Positions 26,419 through 35,389 of a DNA stretch of 64,000 bases are shown piece after piece. Both the position numbers and the translations under genes were made by a program. The stretch lies in contig CP099650.1 in assembly GCA_024123915.1 (NCBI GenBank), positions 2,046,001 through 2,110,000 on the forward strand, read 5' to 3'. Below the pieces are notes generated by a model. The model searched no databases. It saw nothing but the letters and a program-made list of their open reading frames with translations, and was not told where the DNA came from. This DNA comes from Oxalobacteraceae bacterium OTU3CAMAD1 (GTDB lineage: Bacteria > Pseudomonadota > Gammaproteobacteria > Burkholderiales > Burkholderiaceae_D). Within the stretch, counting starts at the first letter, position 1; each line of letters begins with the position of its first letter.

Positions 26419-26524
26419 GAGAATGTCAATGTAAATACTACCTGATGGCGTGCGCTATTGCTCAACCGCTGCTCAATTGCTGCCAACGCGCATCATTCAC
26501 ATTGTTCGGGAACGCGGGCCCAAC

Positions 26525-26728
26525 TTACATTGGGACCTTTTTCAACATTTCCAGACCGACCTTGCCGGCGGCGATTTCGCGCAGCGCGACGACGGTCGGC
26601 TTGTCCTTGGCTTCCACTTTCGGGGTGTGGCCTTGCAGCAGTTGGCGGGCGCGGTAGGTCGCGGCCAGGGTCAGCTGGAAACGGTTTGGAATGGTTTTGA
26701 GACAATCTTCAATAGTAATACGGGCCAT
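26525..26728 (-). CDS. rpoZ: RNA polymerase omega subunit
   Basis: The 67-residue protein matches omega: [19 protein letters not shown] followed by AATYRARQL and [16 protein letters not shown]. Omega assists assembly of beta-prime and forms part of the ppGpp binding site, so its place between gmk and spoT makes functional sense. Confidence 0.97.
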   Translation of the reverse strand: MARITIEDCLKTIPNRFQLTLAATYRARQLLQGHTPKVEAKDKPTVVALREIAAGKVGLEMLKKVPM

Positions 26729-26752
26729 CTTAACTCCTAAAATCTTGTGTAT

Positions 26753-27391
26753 TTATTCAGCGTGGATACCCAATTGGGCAAATAGCGAGGTGTTGCGTGC
26801 CGCTTGTTGCGCAAACCGGCAACGGGCCGCTCTGACAATCGCCGTCAATTCAGACAGGGCGACCGCGAATTCTTCATTGATAATAGCATACTCGAACTCG
26901 GGAGCGTGGGCGATTTCGCCGCCGGCCGCCAGCAGTCTGCGCGTGATCACGTGGGCCTCGTCGGTGGCGCGTTTTTTGAGCCGCTGTTCGAGCGCGTCGA
27001 TCGACGGCGGCAGGATGAAAATGCCGGCCGCCTGCGGGAACTGCTTCTTGACCTGCCGCGCGCCCTGCCAGTCGATTTCGAGCAGGATGTCGGTGCCGGT
27101 TTTCATCTGCTGTTCGACCATGATGCGCGAGGTGCCATAGTAGTTACCGTGCACTTCGGCCCACTCCAGGAACTCGCCGGCGTCGGCGCGCGCGACGAAA
27201 TCCTCGGCGTTGGTGAAGTAGTATTCCTTGCCGTGGGTTTCACCCGGACGCGGCGCGCGCGTGGTGGTCGAAATCGACAGTTTGATCGTCGGTTCCTGCG
27301 CCAGCAGCGCGTTGACCAGCGTCGACTTGCCGGCGCCCGATGGCGCCACCACCATGAACAGGCTGCCGGCGAATGCGTTGGATGAGCTCAT
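26753..27391 (-). CDS. gmk: Guanylate kinase
   Basis: Gmk phosphorylates GMP to GDP. The 212-residue protein has the P-loop [13 protein letters not shown] near the N-terminus, the GMP-binding segment [18 protein letters not shown], and [15 protein letters not shown] chose the ATG giving MSSSNAFAG; the longer frame needs a TTG. In many proteobacteria yicC is directly upstream of gmk; here about 25 kb of carbohydrate genes intervene. Just upstream (27400-27435) is a short imperfect tandem repeat built on TTTCAAATGCG. Confidence 0.97.
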   Translation of the reverse strand: MSSSNAFAGSLFMVVAPSGAGKSTLVNALLAQEPTIKLSISTTTRAPRPGETHGKEYYFTNAEDFVARADAGEFLEWAEVHGNYYGTSRIMVEQQMKTGTDILLEIDWQGARQVKKQFPQAAGIFILPPSIDALEQRLKKRATDEAHVITRRLLAAGGEIAHAPEFEYAIINEEFAVALSELTAIVRAARCRFAQQAARNTSLFAQLGIHAE

Positions 27392-27521
27392 GTGTGTAAC
27401 TTTCAAATGCGTTTCAAATGCGGTTCAAATACTTGTTCGGGCAGCGCCCAAAGACGTATTTTACCAAGAGCAACGCTCGGCATTCAATTCGGCTTTCAAT
27501 TTGCGTTCAATCGTGTCGCGT

Positions 27522-28340
27522 TCACAGCAGTCCGATCAAGTGCTGGGCGGCGGCGGGGGCACGTTCCTTGGCCCCGTTGATGAAGTAGACGAACACCGCG
27601 CGCGCCTTGCCGGCGGCTTTGGCCGATGACGGCGGCGGCTCCACATACGGCAGCTCCGGCGGCAGCGCGCCGGCTTGCCATTGCTGCGCGACCGCCGCCC
27701 ATTTCTTCAGCGCCGGCTTGGTGTAGCCGGTCACTTGTTCGCTCTGCGCGTTCATCAAGCGGGCGTAAACGAAATCGCTGGTGACGTCGGCGAAGGAGGG
27801 GAATTTGGGCGAGTCGGTGAACACGCTGGCGACCTTGTACTTGCGCGCCAGCTTGACGTAGTCGGCGCACATGAAGCTGTCGTGGCGGGTGTCGAGCACG
27901 TGGCGCAGCTTGCGCGTTCCCAGTTTGGTCGGCAGCAGTTTGAAGAAAGCTTCCAGGTCGTCCGGATCGAACTGCTTGGTCGGCGCCAGTTGCCACAGCA
28001 GGGGACCGAGCTTGTCGCCCAGTTCCGCCAGGCCGCTGCCGATGAAGCGCTCGATCGATTCGCCCGCCTCGCCCAGTACCTTGCGGTTGGTGGCGTAGCG
28101 GCTGGCCTTGACGGAGAAGATGAAATCGTCCGGCGTTTGCGCGTTCCACGAGGCGAAGTGTTCGGGCTTGGCGGTACGGTAGAAGGTGCCGTTGATCTCG
28201 ATGCTGGTGACGTGCCGGCTGGCGTATTCGAGCGCCTTCTTTTGCGGCACGTCTTTGGGATAAAACGTCTCGCGCCACGGCGCGAAATCCCAGCCGCCTA
28301 TGCCTACCCGGAGTGTCGATTTTGCGTTCGATGCGGCCAT
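27522..28340 (-). CDS. DUF72 family protein (YecE-like)
   Basis: The 272-residue protein is a DUF72/YecE TIM-barrel protein: VGIGGWDFAPWRETFYP at the start, TSIEINGTFYR, then FSVKASRYATNRK and a later VLDTRHDSF. The biochemical function of the family is unsettled. It is the first gene after gmk and lies 60 bases downstream of the GH42 gene on the same strand, so it may be co-transcribed with that gene. Confidence 0.9.
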   Translation of the reverse strand: MAASNAKSTLRVGIGGWDFAPWRETFYPKDVPQKKALEYASRHVTSIEINGTFYRTAKPEHFASWNAQTPDDFIFSVKASRYATNRKVLGEAGESIERFIGSGLAELGDKLGPLLWQLAPTKQFDPDDLEAFFKLLPTKLGTRKLRHVLDTRHDSFMCADYVKLARKYKVASVFTDSPKFPSFADVTSDFVYARLMNAQSEQVTGYTKPALKKWAAVAQQWQAGALPPELPYVEPPPSSAKAAGKARAVFVYFINGAKERAPAAAQHLIGLL

Positions 28341-28400
28341 GCGTGCTCCTCGAAAGTCGTTGCGAGATCGTGGCCGGAATCGGTGCCGCGCCGACTAAGG

Positions 28401-30503
28401 TCAGCGCTCCTCGACGATGGCCACGCCCCAGGGCTTGAGCTCCAGCGCCTGGCCGCGCTTCACCGCGCGTCCCGACAGCAGCTCCGTGCCGTTGGCGTAG
28501 GTGTAGCTGACGCGCTGCGGCTTGGCCGAATAGTTTAGCAAGTAACGCACCCGGTTGCCGTTCTGTAGCGTGCCGCCACGGACGATGAGCGGGTAGCGCG
28601 CCTGCGGCAGCGCGATGCCCGCGCGTTCCACCTGCTCGGCCACGATCTTGCCGATTACCGCGTCGGTCGGCATGAAGCCGACGTACGTTACCTCGCCGCT
28701 GCCGTAGCTGTTGCGCGTGACGGCGGCGTAGTTCGGCCATGATGGATGCTTGTAGCGCGCCAGCACTTTGGCGGTGGTCGGCGTCAGGAACTCCATCCAC
28801 CAGCGCGCCTGATTGTCCTGCTTGCCGACCTTGAACGGATCGCCGTCCAGGGTCACATCCGCCGGATTGGTGAACTGGCTGTAGCGCACACCCGCCGCCT
28901 CGCTGATGGCCCCCGGCTGCACCGCGTAGCGCACCTTGGTGTTCTCGTCGGAGAAGCCGCTGCGGAAGGTGTAGAGCACGCGTCCGCCCGCCTTGGCGTA
29001 GTCGTTCAGTTTGGCGATCTCGGCGCCGCTGGCCGCGTACAGCGACGGCACCACGATCAACTTATAGTCCGACAGCGCGGCGGTGGACGATGGCGACAGG
29101 ATGTCGGCCTCGATGTTCATCCGGTACAGCGCGTCGTAATAGGGGCGCACCGCCTCGTTGTAGGTGAAGGCCTTGCCCCCTGTGTGGACTTTGAAGGCGT
29201 CGAAGCCGGCCTGCGCGGTGTTGCTGACGTACAGCGCGACCTGGTTTTTCTTGCGCAGGTTGACCAGCTTCGGCCCCAGCCGTTGCAGGTCGGCGCCGAT
29301 GGTCTTTGCCTCGGCGTATACCTCGTTGGGCTGGTAGTCCTGCGACAGCACGCCGCGCCAGTAGGTTTCGATGGCGTTGGCGGTGGTTGCCCAATGCCAG
29401 TAGGCGACCATGTTGGCGCCGCTGGCCAGGTGGCTGAACGCCTGCAGGCGCAACTGGCCGGGGTAGGGCGTCCAGTTGGGGAAGCCTTGCGCCTGCGTTT
29501 CCATCACCAGATAGTTCTGGCCGTTGCGCAGCGAGCGGGTCAGGTCGCCGCCGAAGGCGATCTCGGCGCCGGTCAGCTTGTCCTGGCTGGGGTGGTAGAT
29601 ATCGATGCCGGCGACGTCGAGCGGTTTGGCGGCCTCCCAGTGGTTGACCTCGGGCTGGACGCCGTACGAATGGTCCTTCCAGCCCAGATCGAAGTTCTGG
29701 GTGATGAACTGGTCGGGGCGGGCGCGGGCACGCACCAGTCCGGCCTGCCAGGTCAGGTACTCGGTGACCAGGCCGCGCTGGAAGTCGGCGAAGGCGTTGG
29801 ACAGGCTGGCGTTGATGGAGCCGTTCACCGACGGGAAATCCTCCCAGCTGTTGATGCGGTTGCTCCAGTAATCCAGGCCGAAGGCTTTGTTCAGTTGCTC
29901 CAGGTCCGGGAACTTCTTGCGCATGGCGGCCACGAAGGCGGCCTGAACGTTCGGCCCGCTGGTGAAGTAGGCCTTGGTCTCGTTGTCGACCTGGTAGCCG
30001 ATGACGGCCGGGTGGTCCTTGACGTGGTCGATCAGCTTGACGATCACCCGTTCGGCCGCGCGGCGGAAGTCCGGGTTGGTGATGTCCATGTTCTGGCGCG
30101 GGCCGTAGTCGGCGCGGCCTTTCGGGGCGGTCACCAATACGTCGGGATGCTGGCGCGCCAGCCAGGTGGGGATGGCGTAGGTCGGCGTGCCGACGATGAC
30201 TTTGATGCCGGCCTTGTCGAAGGCGGCCAGCATGCGGTCGACATGGGTGAAGTCGAACACGCCTTCGCTGCGTTCCAGGGTGCCCCAGGTGGACTCGGCG
30301 ATGCGCACGACCGTGATGCCGGCTTCCTTCATCATGCGCACGTCCTCGTCGATGCGGTCGACCGGGGTGTATTCGTCGTAGTAGGCGACGCCGAACAGCA
30401 CCGTTTCCGGCAGTTTTGGCGCGGCGATGGCGGCCGATGGCGACCATGCCAGCGCGGCGGCGATGGCGAGCGCGCCCCGCGTGAATTTTCCTGCGTAGCT
30501 CAT
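28401..30503 (-). CDS. Exported GH42-type beta-galactosidase
   Basis: The 700-residue protein has a signal peptide (GALAIAAALAWSPSAAIA, residues 10-27) and a glycoside hydrolase family 42 catalytic barrel beginning FGVAYYDEYTP. The predicted acid/base is Glu175 in YQVDNET, and the nucleophile Glu335 in VMETQAQG. A trimerisation/Rossmann-like domain (about 430-620) and a C-terminal beta domain follow, as in GH42. It would release terminal beta-D-galactose (or alpha-L-arabinopyranose) outside the cytoplasm; most GH42 enzymes are intracellular, so export is notable. A 12 bp palindrome lies 20 bases before the start codon. Confidence 0.88.
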   Translation of the reverse strand: MSYAGKFTRGALAIAAALAWSPSAAIAAPKLPETVLFGVAYYDEYTPVDRIDEDVRMMKEAGITVVRIAESTWGTLERSEGVFDFTHVDRMLAAFDKAGIKVIVGTPTYAIPTWLARQHPDVLVTAPKGRADYGPRQNMDITNPDFRRAAERVIVKLIDHVKDHPAVIGYQVDNETKAYFTSGPNVQAAFVAAMRKKFPDLEQLNKAFGLDYWSNRINSWEDFPSVNGSINASLSNAFADFQRGLVTEYLTWQAGLVRARARPDQFITQNFDLGWKDHSYGVQPEVNHWEAAKPLDVAGIDIYHPSQDKLTGAEIAFGGDLTRSLRNGQNYLVMETQAQGFPNWTPYPGQLRLQAFSHLASGANMVAYWHWATTANAIETYWRGVLSQDYQPNEVYAEAKTIGADLQRLGPKLVNLRKKNQVALYVSNTAQAGFDAFKVHTGGKAFTYNEAVRPYYDALYRMNIEADILSPSSTAALSDYKLIVVPSLYAASGAEIAKLNDYAKAGGRVLYTFRSGFSDENTKVRYAVQPGAISEAAGVRYSQFTNPADVTLDGDPFKVGKQDNQARWWMEFLTPTTAKVLARYKHPSWPNYAAVTRNSYGSGEVTYVGFMPTDAVIGKIVAEQVERAGIALPQARYPLIVRGGTLQNGNRVRYLLNYSAKPQRVSYTYANGTELLSGRAVKRGQALELKPWGVAIVEER

Positions 30504-30522
30504 TCAGTCTCCGATTGGTTTT

Positions 30523-30534
30523 GTTATCGATAAC
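30523..30534. promoter_or_regulatory. Palindromic operator candidate upstream of the GH42 gene
   Basis: GTTATCGATAAC is a perfect 12 bp palindrome with a central CG, the style of LacI-family operators. It sits 20 bases before the GH42 ATG. No LacI-family gene is in the window, so any regulator would act from elsewhere. Confidence 0.5.
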
Positions 30535-30652
30535 TTTCCAAGATACCACAAATTATTGGCACTCCGGCCTGGGCCGATCGTCGCGGCGAGGGCTTTTGGT
30601 TTGGCAAACCGCCCCAATTATAGGAGTCTCAACATTTCCACAGGATTAGAAC

Positions 30653-30940
30653 ATGTCAGACCTGATCATCGTCGCCACCATTACCGCCCATTCGGGTTCC
30701 GAGCTGCTGGTGCGTTCCGCGCTGGACCAAATCGTGCCGCCGAGCCGCGCCGAAACGGGCTGCATCCGCTACGACCTGCATCAGGATCTGGGCGATCCCG
30801 CGACCTTCGTCATGCTCGAAGCCTGGGACGACGCCGAAGCGCATGCGCTGCACGAAACCACGCCGCATTTTCTGGAGCTGGTCAAGACCATCGGCGAGGT
30901 GGCCGACGTCAAGATCACCAAGTTGAATCAGTTACTGTGA
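30653..30940 (+). CDS. Antibiotic biosynthesis monooxygenase (ABM) domain protein
   Basis: This 95-residue protein is a single ABM/YgiN-type ferredoxin-like domain: IVATITAHSGSELLVRSALDQIV, then ETGCIRYDLHQDLGDPATFVMLEAWDD and HETTPHFLELVK. Such proteins are small dimers, sometimes quinol monooxygenases, often of unknown role. A Shine-Dalgarno-like ACAGGA precedes the ATG. It is divergent from the GH42 gene. A second frame across the same bases is a shadow. Confidence 0.88.
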   Translation: MSDLIIVATITAHSGSELLVRSALDQIVPPSRAETGCIRYDLHQDLGDPATFVMLEAWDDAEAHALHETTPHFLELVKTIGEVADVKITKLNQLL

Positions 30941-30966
30941 GTTTTTCATGAGCTGCTGGCGGCTCG

Positions 30967-31118
30967 TGGCCGATTACGCCGTTCCGGCTAATCCGCCCTA
31001 CGTGGAACCGTGGTTTGCAGACAATGCCATGACCGGATATTTCAAGCGCATGCGGCGACTGCAACACGTGCCGGATATCTGAAACACGTAGGGCGGATTA
31101 GCGCAGCGTAATCGGCCA
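30967..31118. repeat. Pair of inverted BIME-like repeat units
   Basis: Unit 1 (30967-31005) reads TGGCCGATTACGCCGTTCC then GGCTAATCCGCCCTACGTGG, and unit 2 (31085-31118) is close to its reverse complement, CACGTAGGGCGGATTAGCG then CAGCGTAATCGGCCA. They are separated by 79 bases. The same two units occur in the opposite relative order at 55961-56060. The region is non-coding. Confidence 0.85.
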
Positions 31119-31150
31119 AGCTCCGTCGGCGGCTGATAGCGGCAGCGTAC

Positions 31151-31852
31151 TTAGGCGCCGCCACCGGCAAAGGTACGGGTGACGCGTTCCAGGTGCAGGC
31201 GCATGGCCTTGCGCGCGCCGGGCGCGTCGCGGGCGGCGATGGCGTCGTGGATCGCGCGGTGGTCCAGCAAGGTCGAGGTGCGCAGTTCCTCGGTGCGGTA
31301 GTGCTGCTTCAAGCGGTGCCACAGGCTGCTGCGCTGGCGCCAAAGATAGTCGATCACGCCCACCAGCGCCGTGTTGCCGGTTGCGCGCGCGATCGCCAGG
31401 TGAAAATTGCGGTCGGCCTGCTCGTTGCTGGAGCGGTCTTCGTGGCTGCGCTCCATCTCCAGCAGCGCCGCCAGGATGGCCTGCAGCGCGGCGGGGGAGG
31501 CGTTCTTCGCCGCCATCGCAGCCACCTCGGTCTCGATCACGCCACGCGCGGACAGCACCTCGAACGGTCCCGGGCCGGCCTCCGGCACGGCGGCGCCGGC
31601 GGCCGGATGTTCGCAGACATACACGCCGGAACCGCCGCGCACCTCGACCACGCCGCCCAGTTCCAGCGCGATCATTCCTTCACGCAGGGAGGCGCGACTG
31701 ACCCGCAGCGACGCCGCCAATTCGCGCTCGGACGGCAGGCGCGCGCCAGGCTCCATTTGCTGTTCCCGTATCAGTTCCTGGATGCGCTCGGCCACCACGC
31801 GGTACATGCGCGGTTCGGCCGGGCGCGTGGCCTGTGGCTGAAAGTCGTTCAT
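31151..31852 (-). CDS. FadR-type GntR regulator of the fucose/galactonate operon
   Basis: The 233-residue protein has an N-terminal winged helix (about 15-85: LPSERELAASLRVSRASLREGMIALELGGVVEVRGGSGVYV) and an FCD effector domain (about 95-230, with metal-ligand-type His/Asp positions around DRNFHLAIARATGN and LLDHRAIHDAIAARD). FCD regulators of this kind respond to sugar acids. It is the last gene of the minus-strand operon and overlaps the lactonase stop by four bases. It probably controls the divergent promoters at 34.9-35.0 kb. Confidence 0.9.
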   Translation of the reverse strand: MNDFQPQATRPAEPRMYRVVAERIQELIREQQMEPGARLPSERELAASLRVSRASLREGMIALELGGVVEVRGGSGVYVCEHPAAGAAVPEAGPGPFEVLSARGVIETEVAAMAAKNASPAALQAILAALLEMERSHEDRSSNEQADRNFHLAIARATGNTALVGVIDYLWRQRSSLWHRLKQHYRTEELRTSTLLDHRAIHDAIAARDAPGARKAMRLHLERVTRTFAGGGA

Positions 31853-32724
31853 GCCGCCACCGTCCGCGCGATGCCGTAGAAGCGCATGGCGTTCCCGCCG
31901 AACACGGCGTCCCGCTGCGCCGGGTCCAAATGGGCGAGCAGCGCCTCGCTGGCATCCACCCACGCCGTGTAGTCTGTCGCCAGCCGCAGCACCGGCCAGT
32001 CGCTGCCCCACATCACGCGTTCCGGCCCGAATACCTCCAGCACATGGCGCGCATAAGGCGCCAGTTGTTCCACCGTCCAGCCGGGGCCCGCCTCGGTGAC
32101 CATGCCGGACAGCTTGCATTCCACCTGCGGCTCGGCGGCCAGGCGTTCCATGTCGCGCAGCCAGCGTGGGTCCGGAACGGCGCCCATGACCGGCTTGGCC
32201 AGATGGTCGATCACGATCGGCAGCCCGGGGTGGCGGCGCGCGAACGCCAGCAGCGACGGCAGGTGGCGCGGCAGCACCAGGGCGTCGAAGCGCAGGCCGT
32301 GACGCAGCATGGCGTCGACCGCCGGCGTGACGGCGGGATCGTCGATCCAGCTGTCGTCGTCGAGGTCCTGCAACATCGGCCGCAGGCCGCGCAGCTTGGG
32401 ATGGGCGGCCAAGGCGGCGATGCGCCCGACGGCGTCGCGCGCCTTCAGGTCCACCCAGCCCACCACGGCCCCGATGAAATCGTGACAGTCCGCCAGCTCC
32501 AGCAGGAAGCGGGTGTCCGCTTCGTCGGGCAGGGATTGCACCAGCACCGTGGTGGCGATGCCGTTTTGATGCAGCAGGTCGGCCAGATCGTCCGGGTGGA
32601 AATCGCGATGGATGAGGGCGAGCGTCGGCGGCGGCCAGGCGCCGGCGCGCGCGGCCAGTTGCCAGAAATGCTGGTGGGCGTCGACGCGCCCGGACCTGGA
32701 TCGAATTGGATCGCGCCCGCTCAT
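31849..32724 (-). CDS. L-fuconolactonase-type amidohydrolase
   Basis: The 291-residue protein belongs to the amidohydrolase-2 (COG3618) lactonase family. It shows the metal-binding start VDAHQHFWQ, LRGLRPMLQD, the His in PIVIDHLAKP, and GSDWPVLRLATDY with the catalytic Asp. It would hydrolyse L-fucono-1,5-lactone (or L-galactonolactone) to the free acid. It overlaps its upstream and downstream genes by four bases each, so it is translationally coupled to the UxaB-like dehydrogenase and the GntR regulator. Substrate is inferred from the cluster. Confidence 0.85.
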   Translation of the reverse strand: MSGRDPIRSRSGRVDAHQHFWQLAARAGAWPPPTLALIHRDFHPDDLADLLHQNGIATTVLVQSLPDEADTRFLLELADCHDFIGAVVGWVDLKARDAVGRIAALAAHPKLRGLRPMLQDLDDDSWIDDPAVTPAVDAMLRHGLRFDALVLPRHLPSLLAFARRHPGLPIVIDHLAKPVMGAVPDPRWLRDMERLAAEPQVECKLSGMVTEAGPGWTVEQLAPYARHVLEVFGPERVMWGSDWPVLRLATDYTAWVDASEALLAHLDPAQRDAVFGGNAMRFYGIARTVAA

Positions 32725-33845
32725 GCCGCCGCCAGTCTCAGCGCCGCGCGCAGGCGCGGCTGCGCCAGCGGCAATTGTAGCTCGTTGGCCAGCGCCACCA
32801 CGGGCCGCAGGCGGCGGCGTTTCTTTTCCTCGTGGTTCTGGGCGATGTCCGCCAGCCGGTGGGCGAGAAAGGGATTGCAGAAGCGGTCGCGCACCTGCGC
32901 CAGGTAGTCCCGGGCGGTGTCGGCCTCGCCCAGCGCGTCGAACACGGGCAGCACTTCCTGTTCCCACAGCGCTTCGAGCTCCGCACGCGGTTTGGGATCG
33001 GACATGGTCTGCAGCACCGTCTCGTCCTTCGGCCGCTGGTACTGCAGCCAGTGCTCGGCCAGGAAGGTGTGGCCCAGGTTGAGCAGGAACAGCTTGCGCC
33101 GCTCGTACGGCTCCAGCTTGTCCGTGACGACGATTTGCGGATGGGTGCATGGCAGGACCATTTTCCTCTTCGCTTCGATCACCCAGATGGCGTAAGGCTC
33201 GGCGACCGCGCCGGCCGGCTCGATCGCCTCGGAGACGATGCGGTCCACCAGCGAATTGACCCACACGCAGCCCGTGCCCAGATAGGCGATGAAGCCGCCG
33301 TCCAGCCCCCAGGCGCGGGCCAGCTGGCGCACCAGGTCGCGCAGCACGTCGCCGTTGTTGGCCACCAGCTCGCACGGGTAGAGCGTCACCGGCGCCGCGC
33401 CGCGCATGTAGCGCTGGTGCAGGAGCACCAGCAGCTTGGCGGGGAAACCGCGCGGCGCCGTCGGTGCGCCCAGTAGCGCGGGTCCGTCGTGGTCGGAGAG
33501 TTCGTAGCCACGGTCGCCGGTGTTCGAGACGATCACCTGCACCGAGGTGGCGGCCAGTTCGCGTATCGCGGCCCAGTCGCGGTCAGCGTGCAGTCCCGCT
33601 TCGATCGCCGTGACGCGCTGCTCCTGCTCGATCACCGTGTCGCCGGCGCGGCCGCGAATGCGCACCGGGTAGCCGCCCGGCGCGTTGAAGGCCTCCACCC
33701 GCCTGGCGCTGGCGCGGCTGTCGGTGGTTTGCACCACGGTGATCCTGCCCAGCGCCTGTCCTTGTTCCAGCGCCTGGTGGACGAATAGGTCCACGTGCGC
33801 CTGCAGGAAGCGGCTGGTGCCGAATTGCAGTATGGGCGACGGCAT
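32721..33845 (-). CDS. Tagaturonate reductase/mannitol dehydrogenase family protein
   Basis: The 374-residue NAD-dependent dehydrogenase resembles UxaB and related mannitol-dehydrogenase-family oxidoreductases: FGTSRFLQAHVDLFVHQA at the start, then VSNTGDRGYEL, PCELVANNGD and the catalytic-region pattern with FLLNLGHTFLAEHW. It is shorter than E. coli UxaB (about 480 residues). A likely reaction is D-tagaturonate to D-altronate. This activity is not needed for L-fucose itself, so it points to a hexonate branch such as L-galactonate. It abuts the Zn-dehydrogenase gene. Confidence 0.8.
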   Translation of the reverse strand: MPSPILQFGTSRFLQAHVDLFVHQALEQGQALGRITVVQTTDSRASARRVEAFNAPGGYPVRIRGRAGDTVIEQEQRVTAIEAGLHADRDWAAIRELAATSVQVIVSNTGDRGYELSDHDGPALLGAPTAPRGFPAKLLVLLHQRYMRGAAPVTLYPCELVANNGDVLRDLVRQLARAWGLDGGFIAYLGTGCVWVNSLVDRIVSEAIEPAGAVAEPYAIWVIEAKRKMVLPCTHPQIVVTDKLEPYERRKLFLLNLGHTFLAEHWLQYQRPKDETVLQTMSDPKPRAELEALWEQEVLPVFDALGEADTARDYLAQVRDRFCNPFLAHRLADIAQNHEEKKRRRLRPVVALANELQLPLAQPRLRAALRLAAA

Positions 33846-34859
33846 TTACACCTCGACGATGGCTTTGATGACGCCGGCCGCCGGTTCCATCCAGCGCGGC
33901 AGCACGTCGATGAATTCGGCCAGGGTGGTGCGGTGCGTGTTCATCAAACCGGTGGGTACATGGCCCGCCTTCATCGCCGCAAGCACCGTGCGGAAGTCCT
34001 CGGCGGTGGCGTTGCGGCTGCCCAGCAGGCTGGTTTCGCGTTTGTGGAATTCTGGGTCGGCAAAGGAGATGCGGTCCAGCACGATCGACACCAGCACATA
34101 GGTGCCGCCGTGGGCGACGAACTCCAGGCCGCGCTCCATCGCCTTGACGTTGCCGGTGGCGTCGAACACGACGTCGAAAAATTCGCCGCCGGTCAGCGCC
34201 GACAGGCGGGCCTTGTCTTCGTCGTCGACCGCCACCGTCTGTTCGATGCCCAGCGCGGTGCGGCAAAACGCCAGGCGGTCCGCGCGTCCGTCGAGCACCG
34301 TCACGTCGCCGCCGTTGAGGCGGGCGAAGAGGGCCACGGCGATGCCGATCGGGCCGGCGCCGACCACCAGCACCTTCTGGCCGGCGCGCACGCCGCCCCG
34401 GCGCACGGCGTGGGCGCCGATGGCCAGGAATTCCAGCATGGCCGCGTCGTCGAGGGAGATGCCGTCGGTCTTGAACACGAAGCGCTCGGGCAGCGCCAGG
34501 TACTCCGCCATGCCGCCGTCGCGGTGCACGCCCAGCACCTGGATGTTGGTGCAGCAATTGGTCTTGCCCTGGCGGCAGGCCACGCAGGTGCCGCAGGACA
34601 GGTAGGGCATCACGTACACCTGGTCGCCGGGCGCCAGCGCGCTGCCTTCGGGCGCGGTGACGATCTCGCCGGACAGCTCGTGGCCCATCACGCGCGGATA
34701 TTGCAGGAAGGGCTGGGTGCCCCGGAAGATATGCATGTCGGTGCCGCACAGACCGATGCGGCGCACGCGCAGTAGCACCTCGCCGGCCGCCGCTTGCGGC
34801 AGCGGACGCTCCACCAGTTCCAGCGCGCCCGGGGACAGGCAGACAACGGTTTTCATCAT
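33846..34859 (-). CDS. Zinc alcohol dehydrogenase resembling L-galactonate 5-dehydrogenase
   Basis: The 337-residue medium-chain dehydrogenase has the catalytic zinc motif GHELSGEIV, four structural-zinc cysteines in YLSCGTCVACRQGKTNCC, and the NAD site VVGAGPIGIAVAL. The segments ADPEFHKRETSLLGSRNATAEDF and NIQVLGVHRDGGMAEYL strongly recall E. coli LgoD (YjjN), which oxidises L-galactonate to D-tagaturonate. Combined with the UxaB-like gene immediately downstream it would yield D-altronate. I chose the tandem ATG at 34859 (MMKTVV); upstream codons lie in the AT-rich promoter region. Confidence 0.85.
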   Translation of the reverse strand: MMKTVVCLSPGALELVERPLPQAAAGEVLLRVRRIGLCGTDMHIFRGTQPFLQYPRVMGHELSGEIVTAPEGSALAPGDQVYVMPYLSCGTCVACRQGKTNCCTNIQVLGVHRDGGMAEYLALPERFVFKTDGISLDDAAMLEFLAIGAHAVRRGGVRAGQKVLVVGAGPIGIAVALFARLNGGDVTVLDGRADRLAFCRTALGIEQTVAVDDEDKARLSALTGGEFFDVVFDATGNVKAMERGLEFVAHGGTYVLVSIVLDRISFADPEFHKRETSLLGSRNATAEDFRTVLAAMKAGHVPTGLMNTHRTTLAEFIDVLPRWMEPAAGVIKAIVEV

Positions 34860-35062
34860 GATATTTTCCAGGTAAGGATAGTCATATGCTAAGTTATACT
34901 TCAATTGTATAGAATATATCAAGTACAATCGAGTGTTAAATCCTGTACTTTTGCTTATATTTTTGAGTGATTCACATATTTATTGACAACACCCTATTGG
35001 TTTGCGATATATTGAAAACACTTGATTTTTCCTCATCCCGTATCGACCCGGAGGAAGCACCC
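34860..35062. promoter_or_regulatory. AT-rich divergent promoter region of the fucose/galactonate operons
   Basis: This region is strikingly AT-rich for the window. It holds an interrupted palindrome ATTGTA-N14-TACAAT (34904-34929). On the minus strand it contains ATTG-N5-GATATATT (34929-34913). On the plus strand TTGACA (34983-34988) lies 17 bases before GATATA, within GATATATTGAAAAC (35006-35019). A clear GGAGGA precedes the ATG at 35063. The GATATATT motif recurs at 43167 and near 47391, so it may mark a shared regulon. Confidence 0.65.
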
Positions 35063-35389
35063 ATGCCAGATACCCAGGCTTCACGCCTGCTATTGATGTC
35101 CCCGGAAGACAACTGCCTGATCGCGCGCGCGCCGCTGGCCGCCGGCGAAGCGCTGGAGATCGACGGCGCGCCCGTCATCCTGCCGGAGGACGTCCCGCTG
35201 GGCTACAAGGTCGCGCGCGGCGCGCTCAAGGCCGGCGACAAGGTGCTGCGCTACGGCGCCATCATCGGCACCGTGACGGCCGACGTGGCGTCCGGCGCCA
35301 TGCTGCACACGCATAACCTGGTCAGCGACTACATTCCGACCTACACCCTGGCGTCGGACGCCCATTCCTTCATCGGGAGCACCCACTGA
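35063..35389 (+). CDS. UxaA-type dehydratase small subunit (SAF domain)
   Basis: The 108-residue protein is the N-terminal SAF-like domain of the altronate/galactarate dehydratase family as a separate polypeptide: LMSPEDNCLIARAPLAAGE and VTADVASGAMLHTHNLVSDY. In E. coli UxaA this domain is fused to the large part. The start follows GGAGGA at seven bases. The stop TGA overlaps the ATG of the large-subunit gene. The pair would dehydrate a sugar acid (L-fuconate, and possibly D-altronate) to a 2-keto-3-deoxy acid. Confidence 0.9.
   Translation: MPDTQASRLLLMSPEDNCLIARAPLAAGEALEIDGAPVILPEDVPLGYKVARGALKAGDKVLRYGAIIGTVTADVASGAMLHTHNLVSDYIPTYTLASDAHSFIGSTH

Noticed and set aside
27400..27435. Short TTTCAAATGCG tandem repeat upstream of gmk as a CRISPR-like or regulatory array
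   Set aside because: Only about three imperfect short units without spacers; probably slippage-derived or incidental.
28746..30533. A 595-codon plus-strand open frame opposite the GH42 gene
   Set aside because: Antisense shadow of a strongly conserved glycosidase; no start signal or domain.
33846..34928. A longer N-terminus for the zinc dehydrogenase beginning MYLIYSIQLKYN
   Set aside because: Those codons lie in the AT-rich promoter segment with the palindrome and the shared motif, and family members start at the MKTVV-type sequence.
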